From assembly GCF_002874965.1 (NCBI RefSeq), contig NZ_CP025624.1, positions 6,696,001 to 6,760,000 of the forward strand: a DNA stretch of 64,000 nt, written 5' to 3'. The stretch is from Pseudomonas sp. NC02 (GTDB lineage: Bacteria; Pseudomonadota; Gammaproteobacteria; Pseudomonadales; Pseudomonadaceae). Shown piece by piece: positions 29,168-37,026 of the stretch. Position numbers and translations under genes: made by a program. Numbering within the stretch: position 1 is the first letter of the stretch; each line of letters starts with the position of its first letter. The notes under the pieces are model-generated. The model saw only the letters and a program-made list of their open reading frames with translations. It was not told where the DNA came from and ran no database searches.

Positions 29168-29913
29168 TCACGACGCGCCACAAACTGACGCGTTATGGCA
29201 CCAGCCTCGCCGTCGTGCTGGGCGTCCACGCCGTCGCGATCATCATCGCGCTCCAGTGGTCGGCGCCACATATGGTCCAGCTGCCTCCGGCCGCCATGGT
29301 CATCGACCTGGCACCGATGCCGGCGCCACCACCTCCGGCCCCGCCGAAGGTGATCACGCCGCCACAGCCGCCTGCGCCAGTCGAAGAGCTGCCATTGCCG
29401 AAACTGGCCGAGGCACCTAAGCCGACGATCCAGGTGCCAAAGCCGGTCAAGCCCAAGCCAAAACCACAGCCGCCCAAGCCTGTGGAGAAGAAGCCCGATC
29501 CGCCCAAGGAAAAACCTTCCGAAGAGCCGCCGAGCGAAACTCCGCAGAACAACGCGCCTACGGAAAAATCCGCCCAGCCACAACCGGGCCCTTCACCGCA
29601 GCAGATCGCGGCCAAGGCCACCTGGGAAAGTACCCTGCTGGGCCACCTGCAGAAGTACAAGAAGTACCCGCCGGGCGCCCAGGCGCGTGGCAAGGAAGGC
29701 CTGAACCGCCTGCGTTTCGTGGTGGATGCCGATGGCAACGTGCTGTCCTACGAACTGGTGGGCCGCTCCGGCAACGCCGACCTGGACCGCGCCACCCTCG
29801 ACATGATCCGTCGTGCCCAGCCGCTGCCCAAGCCACCGGCCGACATGTTGAAAGGCGGAAGCATCGAGATCGTTGCACCGTTCGTTTACAACATCGAAAA
29901 ACGTCGCCGCTAA
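29164..29913 (+). CDS. tonB: TonB energy-transducing protein
   Basis: A 249-residue protein with an N-terminal anchor helix (LAVVLGVHAVAIIIALQWS), a very long proline/lysine-rich spacer (about 50-150, many PKP and PPP units) and a C-terminal TonB domain (LLGHLQKYKKYPPGAQ, GNVLSYELVGRSGNADLD, ending IVAPFVYNI). It transmits motor energy to outer-membrane siderophore and vitamin receptors. It overlaps exbD by an ATGA, so the three genes form one operon closed by a hairpin. Confidence 0.96.
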   Translation: MITTRHKLTRYGTSLAVVLGVHAVAIIIALQWSAPHMVQLPPAAMVIDLAPMPAPPPPAPPKVITPPQPPAPVEELPLPKLAEAPKPTIQVPKPVKPKPKPQPPKPVEKKPDPPKEKPSEEPPSETPQNNAPTEKSAQPQPGPSPQQIAAKATWESTLLGHLQKYKKYPPGAQARGKEGLNRLRFVVDADGNVLSYELVGRSGNADLDRATLDMIRRAQPLPKPPADMLKGGSIEIVAPFVYNIEKRRR

Positions 29914-29919
29914 ACCCTA

Positions 29920-29945
29920 CCGTGGGCACTCTCGGGTGCCCACGG
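29920..29945 (+). terminator. Hairpin terminator after tonB
   Basis: CCGTGGGCAC-tctcgg-GTGCCCACGG is a perfect 10-bp stem starting 7 bp after the tonB stop; the T-content after it is modest. Confidence 0.65.
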
Positions 29946-30052
29946 CTGCTGTTCCCTCCCCGCGCATCACCGCAACCTGAACCGGGCTTGAACGAGTCAA
30001 CACCTAACTCGATCTTCACTTGTAACACTTAAAGACAACGCTAATTATCCGC

Positions 30053-30069
30053 GAATAGTTCTCATTAGC
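30053..30069. promoter_or_regulatory. Fur box before the ferrous iron operon
   Basis: The complement strand reads GCTAATGAGAACTATTC, which matches 13 of 17 positions of the Fur consensus GATAATGAGAATCATTA. It overlaps a plausible promoter (TTGTAA at 30020-30025, TAATTA at 30042-30047) and lies 12 bp before the cupredoxin gene start, where bound Fur would block transcription. Confidence 0.7.
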
Positions 30070-30080
30070 GGACATTCGGC

Positions 30081-30416
30081 ATGCCCAACCTTGCCCGGCT
30101 GGCTCTCCTCCTATTGGCTTTACCCGTCGCTGCACAGGCGGATCAGCTGGTCACCCTGGTCATTCAGAACCACACCTTCAGCCCCTCGACGTTCGAGGTG
30201 CCGGCCGGTGAGCGCTTTCGCATTCAACTCACCAGCCACGATGAAAGCGTCGACGAGTTCGAAAGCTACGACATGAAGTTCGAAAAAATCATCGTCCCCG
30301 GCAACACCATCACGGTGTTTGCCGGCCCGCTGCATCCCGGCACCTACACCTTCTTCGATGACTACCACCCCGACCAGGCCAAAGGCACGGTCACCGCCGT
30401 CGCGGCCAAGGAGTAA
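30081..30416 (+). CDS. Periplasmic cupredoxin-like component of a ferrous iron uptake system (FtrB-like)
   Basis: A 111-residue secreted protein with a signal peptide (ALLLLALPVAAQA, mature DQLVTL) and a cupredoxin fold of the EfeO/FtrB kind: NHTFSPSTFEVPAGERFRIQL, EFESYDMKFEK, and the HPGTYTFFDDYHPDQAKG loop. In FtrABCD and EfeUOB systems such proteins bind copper or iron and are thought to oxidise Fe2+ before permease transport. The symbol is withheld because several naming schemes exist. A Fur box precedes it and the permease gene starts 3 bp after it. Confidence 0.82.
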   Translation: MPNLARLALLLLALPVAAQADQLVTLVIQNHTFSPSTFEVPAGERFRIQLTSHDESVDEFESYDMKFEKIIVPGNTITVFAGPLHPGTYTFFDDYHPDQAKGTVTAVAAKE

Positions 30417-30419
30417 GCC

Positions 30420-31238
30420 ATGCTGGCCTGTCTGTTGATCGTGTTTCGAGAAGTGCTGGAAGCCGGGATTGTGGTGGGCATCGTGATGGCCGCCACCCAG
30501 GGCCTGGCAAGACGTGGGCTGTTCATTGGCGGCGGAATCGCAGCCGGCGTGCTCGGTGCCGGCATCTTGGCGCTGTTTACCGGCGCAATCACCCAGGCGC
30601 TGCAAGGCTTCGGCCAGGAAATTTTCAACGCGGCCATCCTGGTGGTCGCCGTGGTCATGCTGGGCTGGCACAACTTATGGATGGCCAGTCATGGTCGCGA
30701 GCTGGCGACCCAACTGCGCAGCGCAGGCAATTCAGTACTCAAGGGTGAAAAATCACTCTGGGCCCTGGCCGTGGTCATCACCGTGGCCGTGCTGCGCGAA
30801 GGCTCGGAAATCGTGCTGTTCCTCTATGGCATCGCCGCATCCAGCCAGACAGACCCACTGTCGATGTTGGCCGGCGGCGTGCTCGGCATCGTCGCCGGCG
30901 CCGCGCTGTCCTGGCTGATGTACCGCGGCCTGGTCGCCATCAGCCTCAAGCGCCTGTTCTCGATTACCGGCTGGATGATCGCCTTGCTTGCCGCCGGCAT
31001 GGCTGGCCGGGCCGCCGCGATCCTCGCCGGTATCGACCTGATTCCCGCCTGGGGCTACCAGCTCTGGGACACCTCCTGGCTGGTCTCCGATGGCAGCCTC
31101 ACCGGCCGCGCATTGACCGCGCTGGTGGGCTACACCGACCGACCTCTGGGCGTTCAATTGGTGGCGTGGCTCGTCACCCTCTCGCTCCTGGTGCTGGGTA
31201 ACCGTTTACTGCATTCACGCCCGACACAATCACATTAA
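30420..31238 (+). CDS. FTR1-family iron permease (FtrC/EfeU-like)
   Basis: A 272-residue membrane protein with about seven helices. The two REXXE iron-binding motifs that define the family are present: REVLE at residues 10-14 and REGSE at 126-130. FTR1 permeases take iron delivered as Fe3+ by a partner oxidase. Its tight position between cupredoxin-like and P19-like genes fits the FtrABC group. A short hydrophobic N-terminus with the first REXXE so early is normal for bacterial members. Confidence 0.9.
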   Translation: MLACLLIVFREVLEAGIVVGIVMAATQGLARRGLFIGGGIAAGVLGAGILALFTGAITQALQGFGQEIFNAAILVVAVVMLGWHNLWMASHGRELATQLRSAGNSVLKGEKSLWALAVVITVAVLREGSEIVLFLYGIAASSQTDPLSMLAGGVLGIVAGAALSWLMYRGLVAISLKRLFSITGWMIALLAAGMAGRAAAILAGIDLIPAWGYQLWDTSWLVSDGSLTGRALTALVGYTDRPLGVQLVAWLVTLSLLVLGNRLLHSRPTQSH

Positions 31239-31257
31239 CCGCCCCAGGAGCCCCACC

Positions 31258-31788
31258 ATGAAACACCTGCGCAACCCCTTCGCCGCCGCACTGCTGCTCG
31301 TCAGCGCCGTGGCCGCTTCCTCCCTCGCCCAAGCCCGCGAATACCCGATTGGCGGACCGGTGCAGATCAATGACATGGAGATCGCCTCCTCGTACCTGGT
31401 GGGCATCGAAATGGCGCCCATGCCGCCAGGCATGGTGATGAGCAAGGACTCGGTACACCTTGAGACCGATGTGCACGCCACCGCCGACAACAAATACGGC
31501 CTGTCCAACGGTGAGTGGGTGCCCTACCTGACCATCAGCTACTCACTGGTCAAGGAGGGCTCGCCCGACTACAAGGAAATCGGCACGCTGTTGCCGATGG
31601 TGGCCAAAGACGGCGCCCACTACGCCAACAACGTGAAAATGGACGGCCCCGGCACCTACACCGTGGTGCTGCGCTATGAAAGCCCACAGATCAAGGGCTT
31701 CTTCCACCATGTAGACAAGGAAACCGGCGTGCCTGAATGGTGGGCTCCCTTCACCGAAACCTTCACCTTCAAGTACCCGCAAAAGTGA
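31258..31788 (+). CDS. Periplasmic iron-binding P19/Tpd-family protein (FtrA-like)
   Basis: A 176-residue protein with a signal peptide (LLLVSAVAASSLAQA, mature REYPIGG). It has the P19 features: NDMEIASSYLVGIEMAP with the metal-ligand Glu/Met and histidines in SVHLETDVHATADN. P19 dimers bind iron and copper and pass iron to an FTR1 permease. It starts 20 bp after the permease, so the order is cupredoxin-permease-P19. The fourth usual member, the polyferredoxin FtrD, is not present: the next gene is oxyR. Confidence 0.85.
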   Translation: MKHLRNPFAAALLLVSAVAASSLAQAREYPIGGPVQINDMEIASSYLVGIEMAPMPPGMVMSKDSVHLETDVHATADNKYGLSNGEWVPYLTISYSLVKEGSPDYKEIGTLLPMVAKDGAHYANNVKMDGPGTYTVVLRYESPQIKGFFHHVDKETGVPEWWAPFTETFTFKYPQK

Positions 31789-31902
31789 AATACGGGGCGG
31801 CGATACCCGATTAACCGGTGTCGCGGCCCCTACGCTGTCTGATAACGTGCGTCTATCGATTGCAGCCGGTATGCTTGGCCCGCAACCTCATGGACGCCCG
31901 CT

Positions 31903-32823
31903 ATGACTCTTACAGAATTACGCTACATCGTTACCCTCGCCCAAGAGCAGCACTTCGGCCACGCGGCCGAGCGTTGCCACGTCAGCCAGCCGACGCTGTC
32001 GGTGGGTGTGAAGAAGCTTGAAGACGAACTCGGTGTGCTGATTTTCGAGCGCAGCAAAAGCGCCGTGCGCCTGACGCCCGTCGGCGAAGGCATCGTCGCC
32101 CAGGCCCAGAAGGTTCTGGAACAGGCCCAGAGCATTCGCGAGCTGGCCCAGGCCGGCAAGAACCAACTGACCGCCCCGCTGAAAGTCGGCGCCATCTACA
32201 CCGTCGGCCCGTACCTGTTCCCGCACTTGATTCCGCAACTGCACCGCGTCGCGCCGCAGATGCCGCTATATATCGAAGAAAACTTCACCCACGTGCTGCG
32301 CGACAAACTGCGCAACGGCGAGCTGGACGCGATCATCATCGCCCTGCCGTTCAACGAGGCGGATGTGCTGACGCTGCCGCTCTACGATGAGCCGTTCTAC
32401 GTGCTGATGCCGGCGTCCCACCCATGGACGCAGAAAGACACCATCGACGCGGGCCTGCTCAACGACAAGAGCCTGCTGTTGCTGGGCGAAGGCCATTGCT
32501 TCCGCGACCAGGTGCTGGAAGCCTGCCCGACCCTGACCAAGGGCAACGACGGCGCCAAGCACACCACCGTGGAGTCCAGCTCCCTGGAAACCATTCGCCA
32601 TATGGTCGCCTCCGGACTGGGTATCTCGATCCTGCCGCTGTCGGCGGTCGACAGCCATCACTACGCCCCCGGCGTGATCGCCGTGCGCCCACTGACGCCG
32701 CCGGTACCGTTCCGCACCGTGGCGATTGCCTGGCGTGCGAGCTTCCCGCGTCCGAAAGCGATTGAAATCCTCGCCGACTCGATCCGCCTGTGTTCGGTGG
32801 CCAAGCCGCCTGCTGCGAGCTAA
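31903..32823 (+). CDS. oxyR: Hydrogen peroxide-sensing regulator OxyR
   Basis: A 306-residue LysR-type regulator. The N-terminal helix-turn-helix reads FGHAAERCHVSQPTLSVGVK, and the redox pair is exactly C199 and C208 (GEGHCFRDQVLEAC). Peroxide forms a disulfide between them and turns on catalase, alkyl hydroperoxide reductase and other defence genes. recG follows with 8 bp between; the oxyR-recG pairing is conserved in Pseudomonas and gives OxyR-linked expression of a DNA repair helicase. Confidence 0.97.
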   Translation: MTLTELRYIVTLAQEQHFGHAAERCHVSQPTLSVGVKKLEDELGVLIFERSKSAVRLTPVGEGIVAQAQKVLEQAQSIRELAQAGKNQLTAPLKVGAIYTVGPYLFPHLIPQLHRVAPQMPLYIEENFTHVLRDKLRNGELDAIIIALPFNEADVLTLPLYDEPFYVLMPASHPWTQKDTIDAGLLNDKSLLLLGEGHCFRDQVLEACPTLTKGNDGAKHTTVESSSLETIRHMVASGLGISILPLSAVDSHHYAPGVIAVRPLTPPVPFRTVAIAWRASFPRPKAIEILADSIRLCSVAKPPAAS

Positions 32824-32831
32824 TTAACGGT

Positions 32832-34907
32832 ATGACTGAGCTGTCGCAGGTATCGGTGACGGCACTCAAGGGTGTCGGGGAGGCCATGGCCGAGAAGTTG
32901 GCCAAGGTCGGGCTGGAAAATCTCCAGGACGTGCTGTTCCACCTGCCCCTGCGTTACCAGGACCGCACCCGCGTGGTGCCCATCGGCCACTTGCGTCCTG
33001 GGCAGGACGCCGTGGTTGAAGGCACCGTCAGCGGCGCCGACGTGGTCATGGGCAAGCGCCGCAGTTTGGTCGTGCGCCTGCAAGACGGCACCGGCGGCCT
33101 GAGCCTGCGCTTCTACCACTTCAGCAACGCCCAGAAGGAAGGCCTCAAGCGTGGTACCCGCGTGCGCTGCTACGGCGAAGCCCGGCCCGGCGCTTCGGGG
33201 CTGGAAATCTATCACCCGGAATACCGCGCGATTACCGGCGACGAACCGCCGCCGGTAGACACCACCCTCACGCCAATTTACCCGCTCACCGAGGGCCTGA
33301 CCCAGCAGCGCTTGCGCCAACTGTGCATGCAGACTCTGACGATGCTCGGGCCAAAAAGCCTGCCCGACTGGCTGCCCCAGGAACTGGCGCGCGACTATCA
33401 ACTGGCGCCGCTGGATGATGCGATCCGCTACCTGCATCACCCACCCGCCGACGCCGACGTCGACGAGTTGGCTCTCGGTCATCACTGGGCCCAGCATCGC
33501 CTGGCGTTCGAAGAACTGCTGACCCATCAACTGTCCCAGCAGCGCCTGCGCGAGAGCATGCGTTCGCTGCGCGCGCCGGCCATGCCCAAGGCCAAGCGCC
33601 TGCCTGCGCAATACCTGGCCAACCTGGGGTTTGCACCGACGGGCGCCCAGCAACGGGTCGGCAATGAAATCGCCTACGACCTGAGCCAGAAAGAACCGAT
33701 GCTGCGGCTGATCCAGGGTGACGTGGGCGCGGGTAAAACCGTGGTCGCCGCCCTCGCCGCGTTGCAGGCCCTCGAAGCCGGCTATCAGGTGGCGCTGATG
33801 GCGCCCACCGAGATTCTCGCCGAGCAGCACTTCATCACCTTCAAGCGCTGGCTCGAACCGCTGGGCCTGGAAGTCGCGTGGCTGGCCGGCAAGCTCAAGG
33901 GCAAGAACCGCGTAGCCGCCCTGGAGCAGATCGCCGCCGGCGCCCCGATGGTGGTGGGCACCCACGCGTTGTTCCAAGACGAAGTGAAGTTCAAGAATCT
34001 GGCGCTGGTGATCATCGACGAACAGCACCGCTTCGGTGTGCAGCAGCGCCTGGCCCTGCGCCAGAAAGGCGTGGGCGGCCGCATGAGCCCGCACCAGTTG
34101 ATTATGACCGCCACACCGATCCCACGCACCCTGGCCATGAGCGCCTACGCCGACCTCGACACTTCGATCCTCGACGAACTGCCGCCGGGCCGAACGCCGG
34201 TCAACACCGTGCTGGTCACCGACACCCGCCGCGTCGAAGTCATCGAACGGGTGCGCGGCGCCTGCGCCGAAGGCCGTCAGGCGTATTGGGTGTGCACGCT
34301 GATCGAAGAATCCGAAGAGCTGACCTGCCAGGCCGCCGAAACCACCTATGAAGACCTCACCAGTGCCTTGGGTGAACTCAAGGTCGGGCTGATCCACGGT
34401 CGCATGAAGCCGGTGGAAAAGGCCGCGGTAATGGCCGAGTTCAAGGCCGGCAACCTGCAATTGCTGGTGGCGACCACGGTGATTGAAGTCGGCGTCGACG
34501 TCCCCAACGCCAGCCTGATGATCATCGAGAACCCCGAGCGCCTGGGCCTGGCGCAACTGCACCAATTGCGCGGCCGCGTCGGCCGGGGCAGCGCCGCCAG
34601 CCACTGTGTGCTGCTGTACCACCCGCCGCTGTCGCAGATCGGTCGCCAGCGCCTGGGGATCATGCGCGAAACCAACGACGGCTTCGTGATCGCCGAAAAA
34701 GACCTCGAACTGCGCGGCCCCGGCGAGATGCTCGGCACCCGCCAGACCGGCCTGCTGCAATTCAAGGTCGCCGACCTGATGCGCGATGCCGACTTGCTGC
34801 CCGCCGTGCGCGACGCGGCCCAGGCGTTACTGGAGCGTTGGCCGGAACACGTCAGCCCGCTGCTGGATCGCTGGCTGAGACATGGGCAGCAATACGGCCA
34901 AGTGTGA
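32832..34907 (+). CDS. recG: ATP-dependent DNA helicase RecG
   Basis: A 691-residue branched-DNA helicase that reverses stalled forks and processes recombination intermediates. An N-terminal wedge/OB domain precedes two helicase domains; visible motifs are Walker A GDVGAGKT (about residue 296), MAPTEILAEQH, the DEQH box IIDEQHRFG, TATPIPRTLAM and QLHQLRGRVGRG. The ATG at 32832 gives the standard length; 14 more codons are open upstream into oxyR. Probably transcribed with oxyR. Confidence 0.97.
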   Translation: MTELSQVSVTALKGVGEAMAEKLAKVGLENLQDVLFHLPLRYQDRTRVVPIGHLRPGQDAVVEGTVSGADVVMGKRRSLVVRLQDGTGGLSLRFYHFSNAQKEGLKRGTRVRCYGEARPGASGLEIYHPEYRAITGDEPPPVDTTLTPIYPLTEGLTQQRLRQLCMQTLTMLGPKSLPDWLPQELARDYQLAPLDDAIRYLHHPPADADVDELALGHHWAQHRLAFEELLTHQLSQQRLRESMRSLRAPAMPKAKRLPAQYLANLGFAPTGAQQRVGNEIAYDLSQKEPMLRLIQGDVGAGKTVVAALAALQALEAGYQVALMAPTEILAEQHFITFKRWLEPLGLEVAWLAGKLKGKNRVAALEQIAAGAPMVVGTHALFQDEVKFKNLALVIIDEQHRFGVQQRLALRQKGVGGRMSPHQLIMTATPIPRTLAMSAYADLDTSILDELPPGRTPVNTVLVTDTRRVEVIERVRGACAEGRQAYWVCTLIEESEELTCQAAETTYEDLTSALGELKVGLIHGRMKPVEKAAVMAEFKAGNLQLLVATTVIEVGVDVPNASLMIIENPERLGLAQLHQLRGRVGRGSAASHCVLLYHPPLSQIGRQRLGIMRETNDGFVIAEKDLELRGPGEMLGTRQTGLLQFKVADLMRDADLLPAVRDAAQALLERWPEHVSPLLDRWLRHGQQYGQV

Positions 34908-34985
34908 CGGCTGACTCACTTAGACAACCCTCACTTGTATCAAGCTGGTTATACTCCAATGACTGTAGGAAATTGGATTCAGGCC

Positions 34986-36386
34986 ATGTCAGAAGTTGCC
35001 CTCGCCACAGCCCCACCGACTGCACCCTCGGTGATTCGGACGCTGCTTGCAAAGCTCGCCATCAGCTACACGGAAGTTACCGAACGCCCCGGCCTGAACC
35101 CGGCGCAGAAGGTTCAAGCCGTACTGCTCGATGATGCCGTGGGTGCACTCATGGTGCTGTTTCCACAGAACCAGTTGCTGGACCTTAATCGCCTCGCCGA
35201 GCTCACCGGTCGGCGCCTCACGGCGGTGTCGCCGGAGCGCCTGGAGCGTATGCTCGGCAAGCACAGCCTGAGCCTGCTGCCCGGCCTGCCGCCGCTGACC
35301 AGTTCTCCCTGCCTCTACGAAGAAAGCCTGTTGCGTGAGCCGACCGTGCTGGTGCACTCGGGCGAATCCGGGCTGCTGCTGGAGATTTCCAGCGACGCGT
35401 TCAAGAGCATGCTGACCAAGGCCAGCGCCGCGCATTTCGGCGAGCCGCTGAGCAACATCCGGCCAAACCTGGATCGCCCCAACGACGACCGCGAGGAAAT
35501 CACCCAGGCGATGCAGGCGTTCACCGCCCGCCGTATCCAGCAGCGCCTGGAAGCCACCATCGAAATTCCACCGCTGGCCGATACCGCGCAAAAGATCATC
35601 AAGCTGCGGGTCGACCCCAACGCCACCATCGACGACATCACCGGCGTGGTCGAAACCGACCCGGCCCTGGCCGCCCAGGTGGTGAGTTGGGCCGCGTCGC
35701 CCTACTACGCCTCGCCGGGCAAGATCCGCTCGGTGGAAGACGCCATCGTGCGCGTGCTGGGCTTTGACCTGGTGATCAACCTCGCACTCGGCCTGGCCCT
35801 GGGCAAGACCTTGAGCCTGCCCAAGGACCACCCGCAACAGGCCACGCCGTACTGGCACCAGTCGATCTACACCGCTGCCGTCATCGAAGGCCTGACCCGC
35901 GCCATGCCCCGCGCCCAGCGCCCGGAAGCCGGGCTGACGTACCTCGCCGGCCTGCTGCACAATTTCGGCTACCTGTTGCTGGCCCACGTCTTCCCGCCGC
36001 ACTTCTCACTGATCTGCCGGCACCTGGAGGTCAACCCGCACCTGTGCCACAGCTACATCGAGCAGCATCTGCTGGGCATCAGCCGCGAGCAGATTGGTGC
36101 GTGGTTAATGCGCTATTGGGACATGCCGGACGAACTGTCCACCGCCCTGCGCTTCCAGCACGACCCGACCTACGACGGCCAATATGCGGAATACCCGAAC
36201 CTGGTGTGCCTGGCGGTGCGCTTGCTGCGCAGCCGTGGCATCGGCTCGGGGCCGGATGAATCCATCCCGGACGAACTGCTTGAGCGCCTGGGGCTGACCC
36301 GGGACAAGGCAGAGGATGTGGTGAGCAAGGTGCTGGACGCGGAAACGTTGTTGCGCGAGTTGGCGTCGCAGTTCAGCCAGGGATAA
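34986..36386 (+). CDS. HDOD-domain protein with N-terminal YbaK-like domain
   Basis: A 466-residue cytosolic protein. Residues about 10-150 look like a YbaK/aminoacyl-tRNA deacylase-type domain (LLAKLAISYTEVTE, KVQAVLLDDAVGALMVLF, LAELTGRRLTAVSPERL). An HDOD domain covers about 185-400 (IEIPPLADTAQKIIKLR, TDPALAAQVVSWAASP). The HD dyad is LLHNFG, with Asn for Asp, so phosphodiesterase activity is unlikely, as usual in HDOD proteins, which act in signalling. I use the ATG at 34986; in-frame ATGs at 34959 and 34935 are possible. The partner is not known. Confidence 0.8.
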   Translation: MSEVALATAPPTAPSVIRTLLAKLAISYTEVTERPGLNPAQKVQAVLLDDAVGALMVLFPQNQLLDLNRLAELTGRRLTAVSPERLERMLGKHSLSLLPGLPPLTSSPCLYEESLLREPTVLVHSGESGLLLEISSDAFKSMLTKASAAHFGEPLSNIRPNLDRPNDDREEITQAMQAFTARRIQQRLEATIEIPPLADTAQKIIKLRVDPNATIDDITGVVETDPALAAQVVSWAASPYYASPGKIRSVEDAIVRVLGFDLVINLALGLALGKTLSLPKDHPQQATPYWHQSIYTAAVIEGLTRAMPRAQRPEAGLTYLAGLLHNFGYLLLAHVFPPHFSLICRHLEVNPHLCHSYIEQHLLGISREQIGAWLMRYWDMPDELSTALRFQHDPTYDGQYAEYPNLVCLAVRLLRSRGIGSGPDESIPDELLERLGLTRDKAEDVVSKVLDAETLLRELASQFSQG

Positions 36387-36406
36387 ATCGGGCGCTGTTA
36401 CACCGT

Positions 36407-36490
36407 ATTCGCGAGCAAGCCCGCTCCCACATTCGACCGAGTTCCAACTTTGGAATGGGATTGAATGTGGGAGCGGGCTTGCTCGCGAAT
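36407..36490. repeat. REP inverted repeat (REPIN), opposite orientation
   Basis: ATTCGCGAGCAAGCCCGCTC and its perfect complement GAGCGGGCTTGCTCGCGAAT, each continued by ccacatt/aatgtgg, bracket about 30 bp. The arms are the same sequence as the copies at 8471 and 18365, but the motif order is reversed so the TGTGGG ends face inward. Confidence 0.92.
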
Positions 36491-36520
36491 GCAGGCGACG
36501 CAGTATTGCTGAAGAACCCC

Positions 36521-36901
36521 CTAGCCTTTGGGCTTTTTCTTCGGCTTCAAATACTTGGTCAACCCCTGGAACCAGATCACCAGCGCCGGGTTGCCCTTGA
36601 TCTGGATCGACTTGTCCTGAATCCCCGTCATGAACGCCAGTTGCTTGTTCTTCGCCTGCATCGTGGCGAAGCCGTAGGCGGCGTCTTTGAAGGCGATGGC
36701 AAACGCAGGCGCGGGATGAACACCCGAGCGGCTGGTAATGCGCTGGTCTTTGACGATGAAGTGACGGGCAACCTTGCCGTCGAGGGTCTGCAACTGGAAC
36801 GCCAGGTCCTTGTCACCCAACTGCTGCTGGAACGCAGGGTTGGTGCGGCTGGCTTTGCCCATCAACAGGCCAAGCATCCAGAGAAGAAAACGAAATTTCA
36901 T
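36521..36901 (-). CDS. Small SCP2-like protein
   Basis: A 126-residue basic protein. After a hydrophobic start (MKFRFLLWMLGLLMGKASRT) it has the pattern of a sterol-carrier (SCP2) fold: GKVARHFIVKDQRITSRSG, AFAIAFKDAAYGFATMQAKN, then QIKGNPALVIWFQGL and a lysine-rich tail. SCP2-like domains bind lipids or fatty acyl groups. I infer this by eye and the function is open. The ATG at 36901 is used; GTG two codons earlier is possible. It sits between a REP element and the T6SS locus, on the same strand as tagQ but beyond a hairpin, so it may be unrelated to secretion. Confidence 0.65.
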   Translation of the reverse strand: MKFRFLLWMLGLLMGKASRTNPAFQQQLGDKDLAFQLQTLDGKVARHFIVKDQRITSRSGVHPAPAFAIAFKDAAYGFATMQAKNKQLAFMTGIQDKSIQIKGNPALVIWFQGLTKYLKPKKKPKG

Positions 36902-36966
36902 GCACACGGCCTCAGTGTAATTATTGGGTGGCCGCAGCAGTTTAACGATTTGTGCAAATAACGCTA

Positions 36967-36994
36967 CCGATCTCCCGTTTTAGCAGGAGATCGG
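36967..36994 (-). terminator. Hairpin downstream of tagQ
   Basis: CCGATCTCC pairs with GGAGATCGG around a 10-base loop, 33 bp after the tagQ stop. It is the likely end of the minus-strand T6SS operon; the T-tract is weak. Confidence 0.5.
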
Positions 36995-37026
36995 CTGGCG
37001 TTTAACGCTTATAGCAACAACTTTCC

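Noticed and set aside
32820..34760. 646-codon minus-strand open frame opposite recG
   Set aside because: It mirrors the recG codon pattern and has no family motif.
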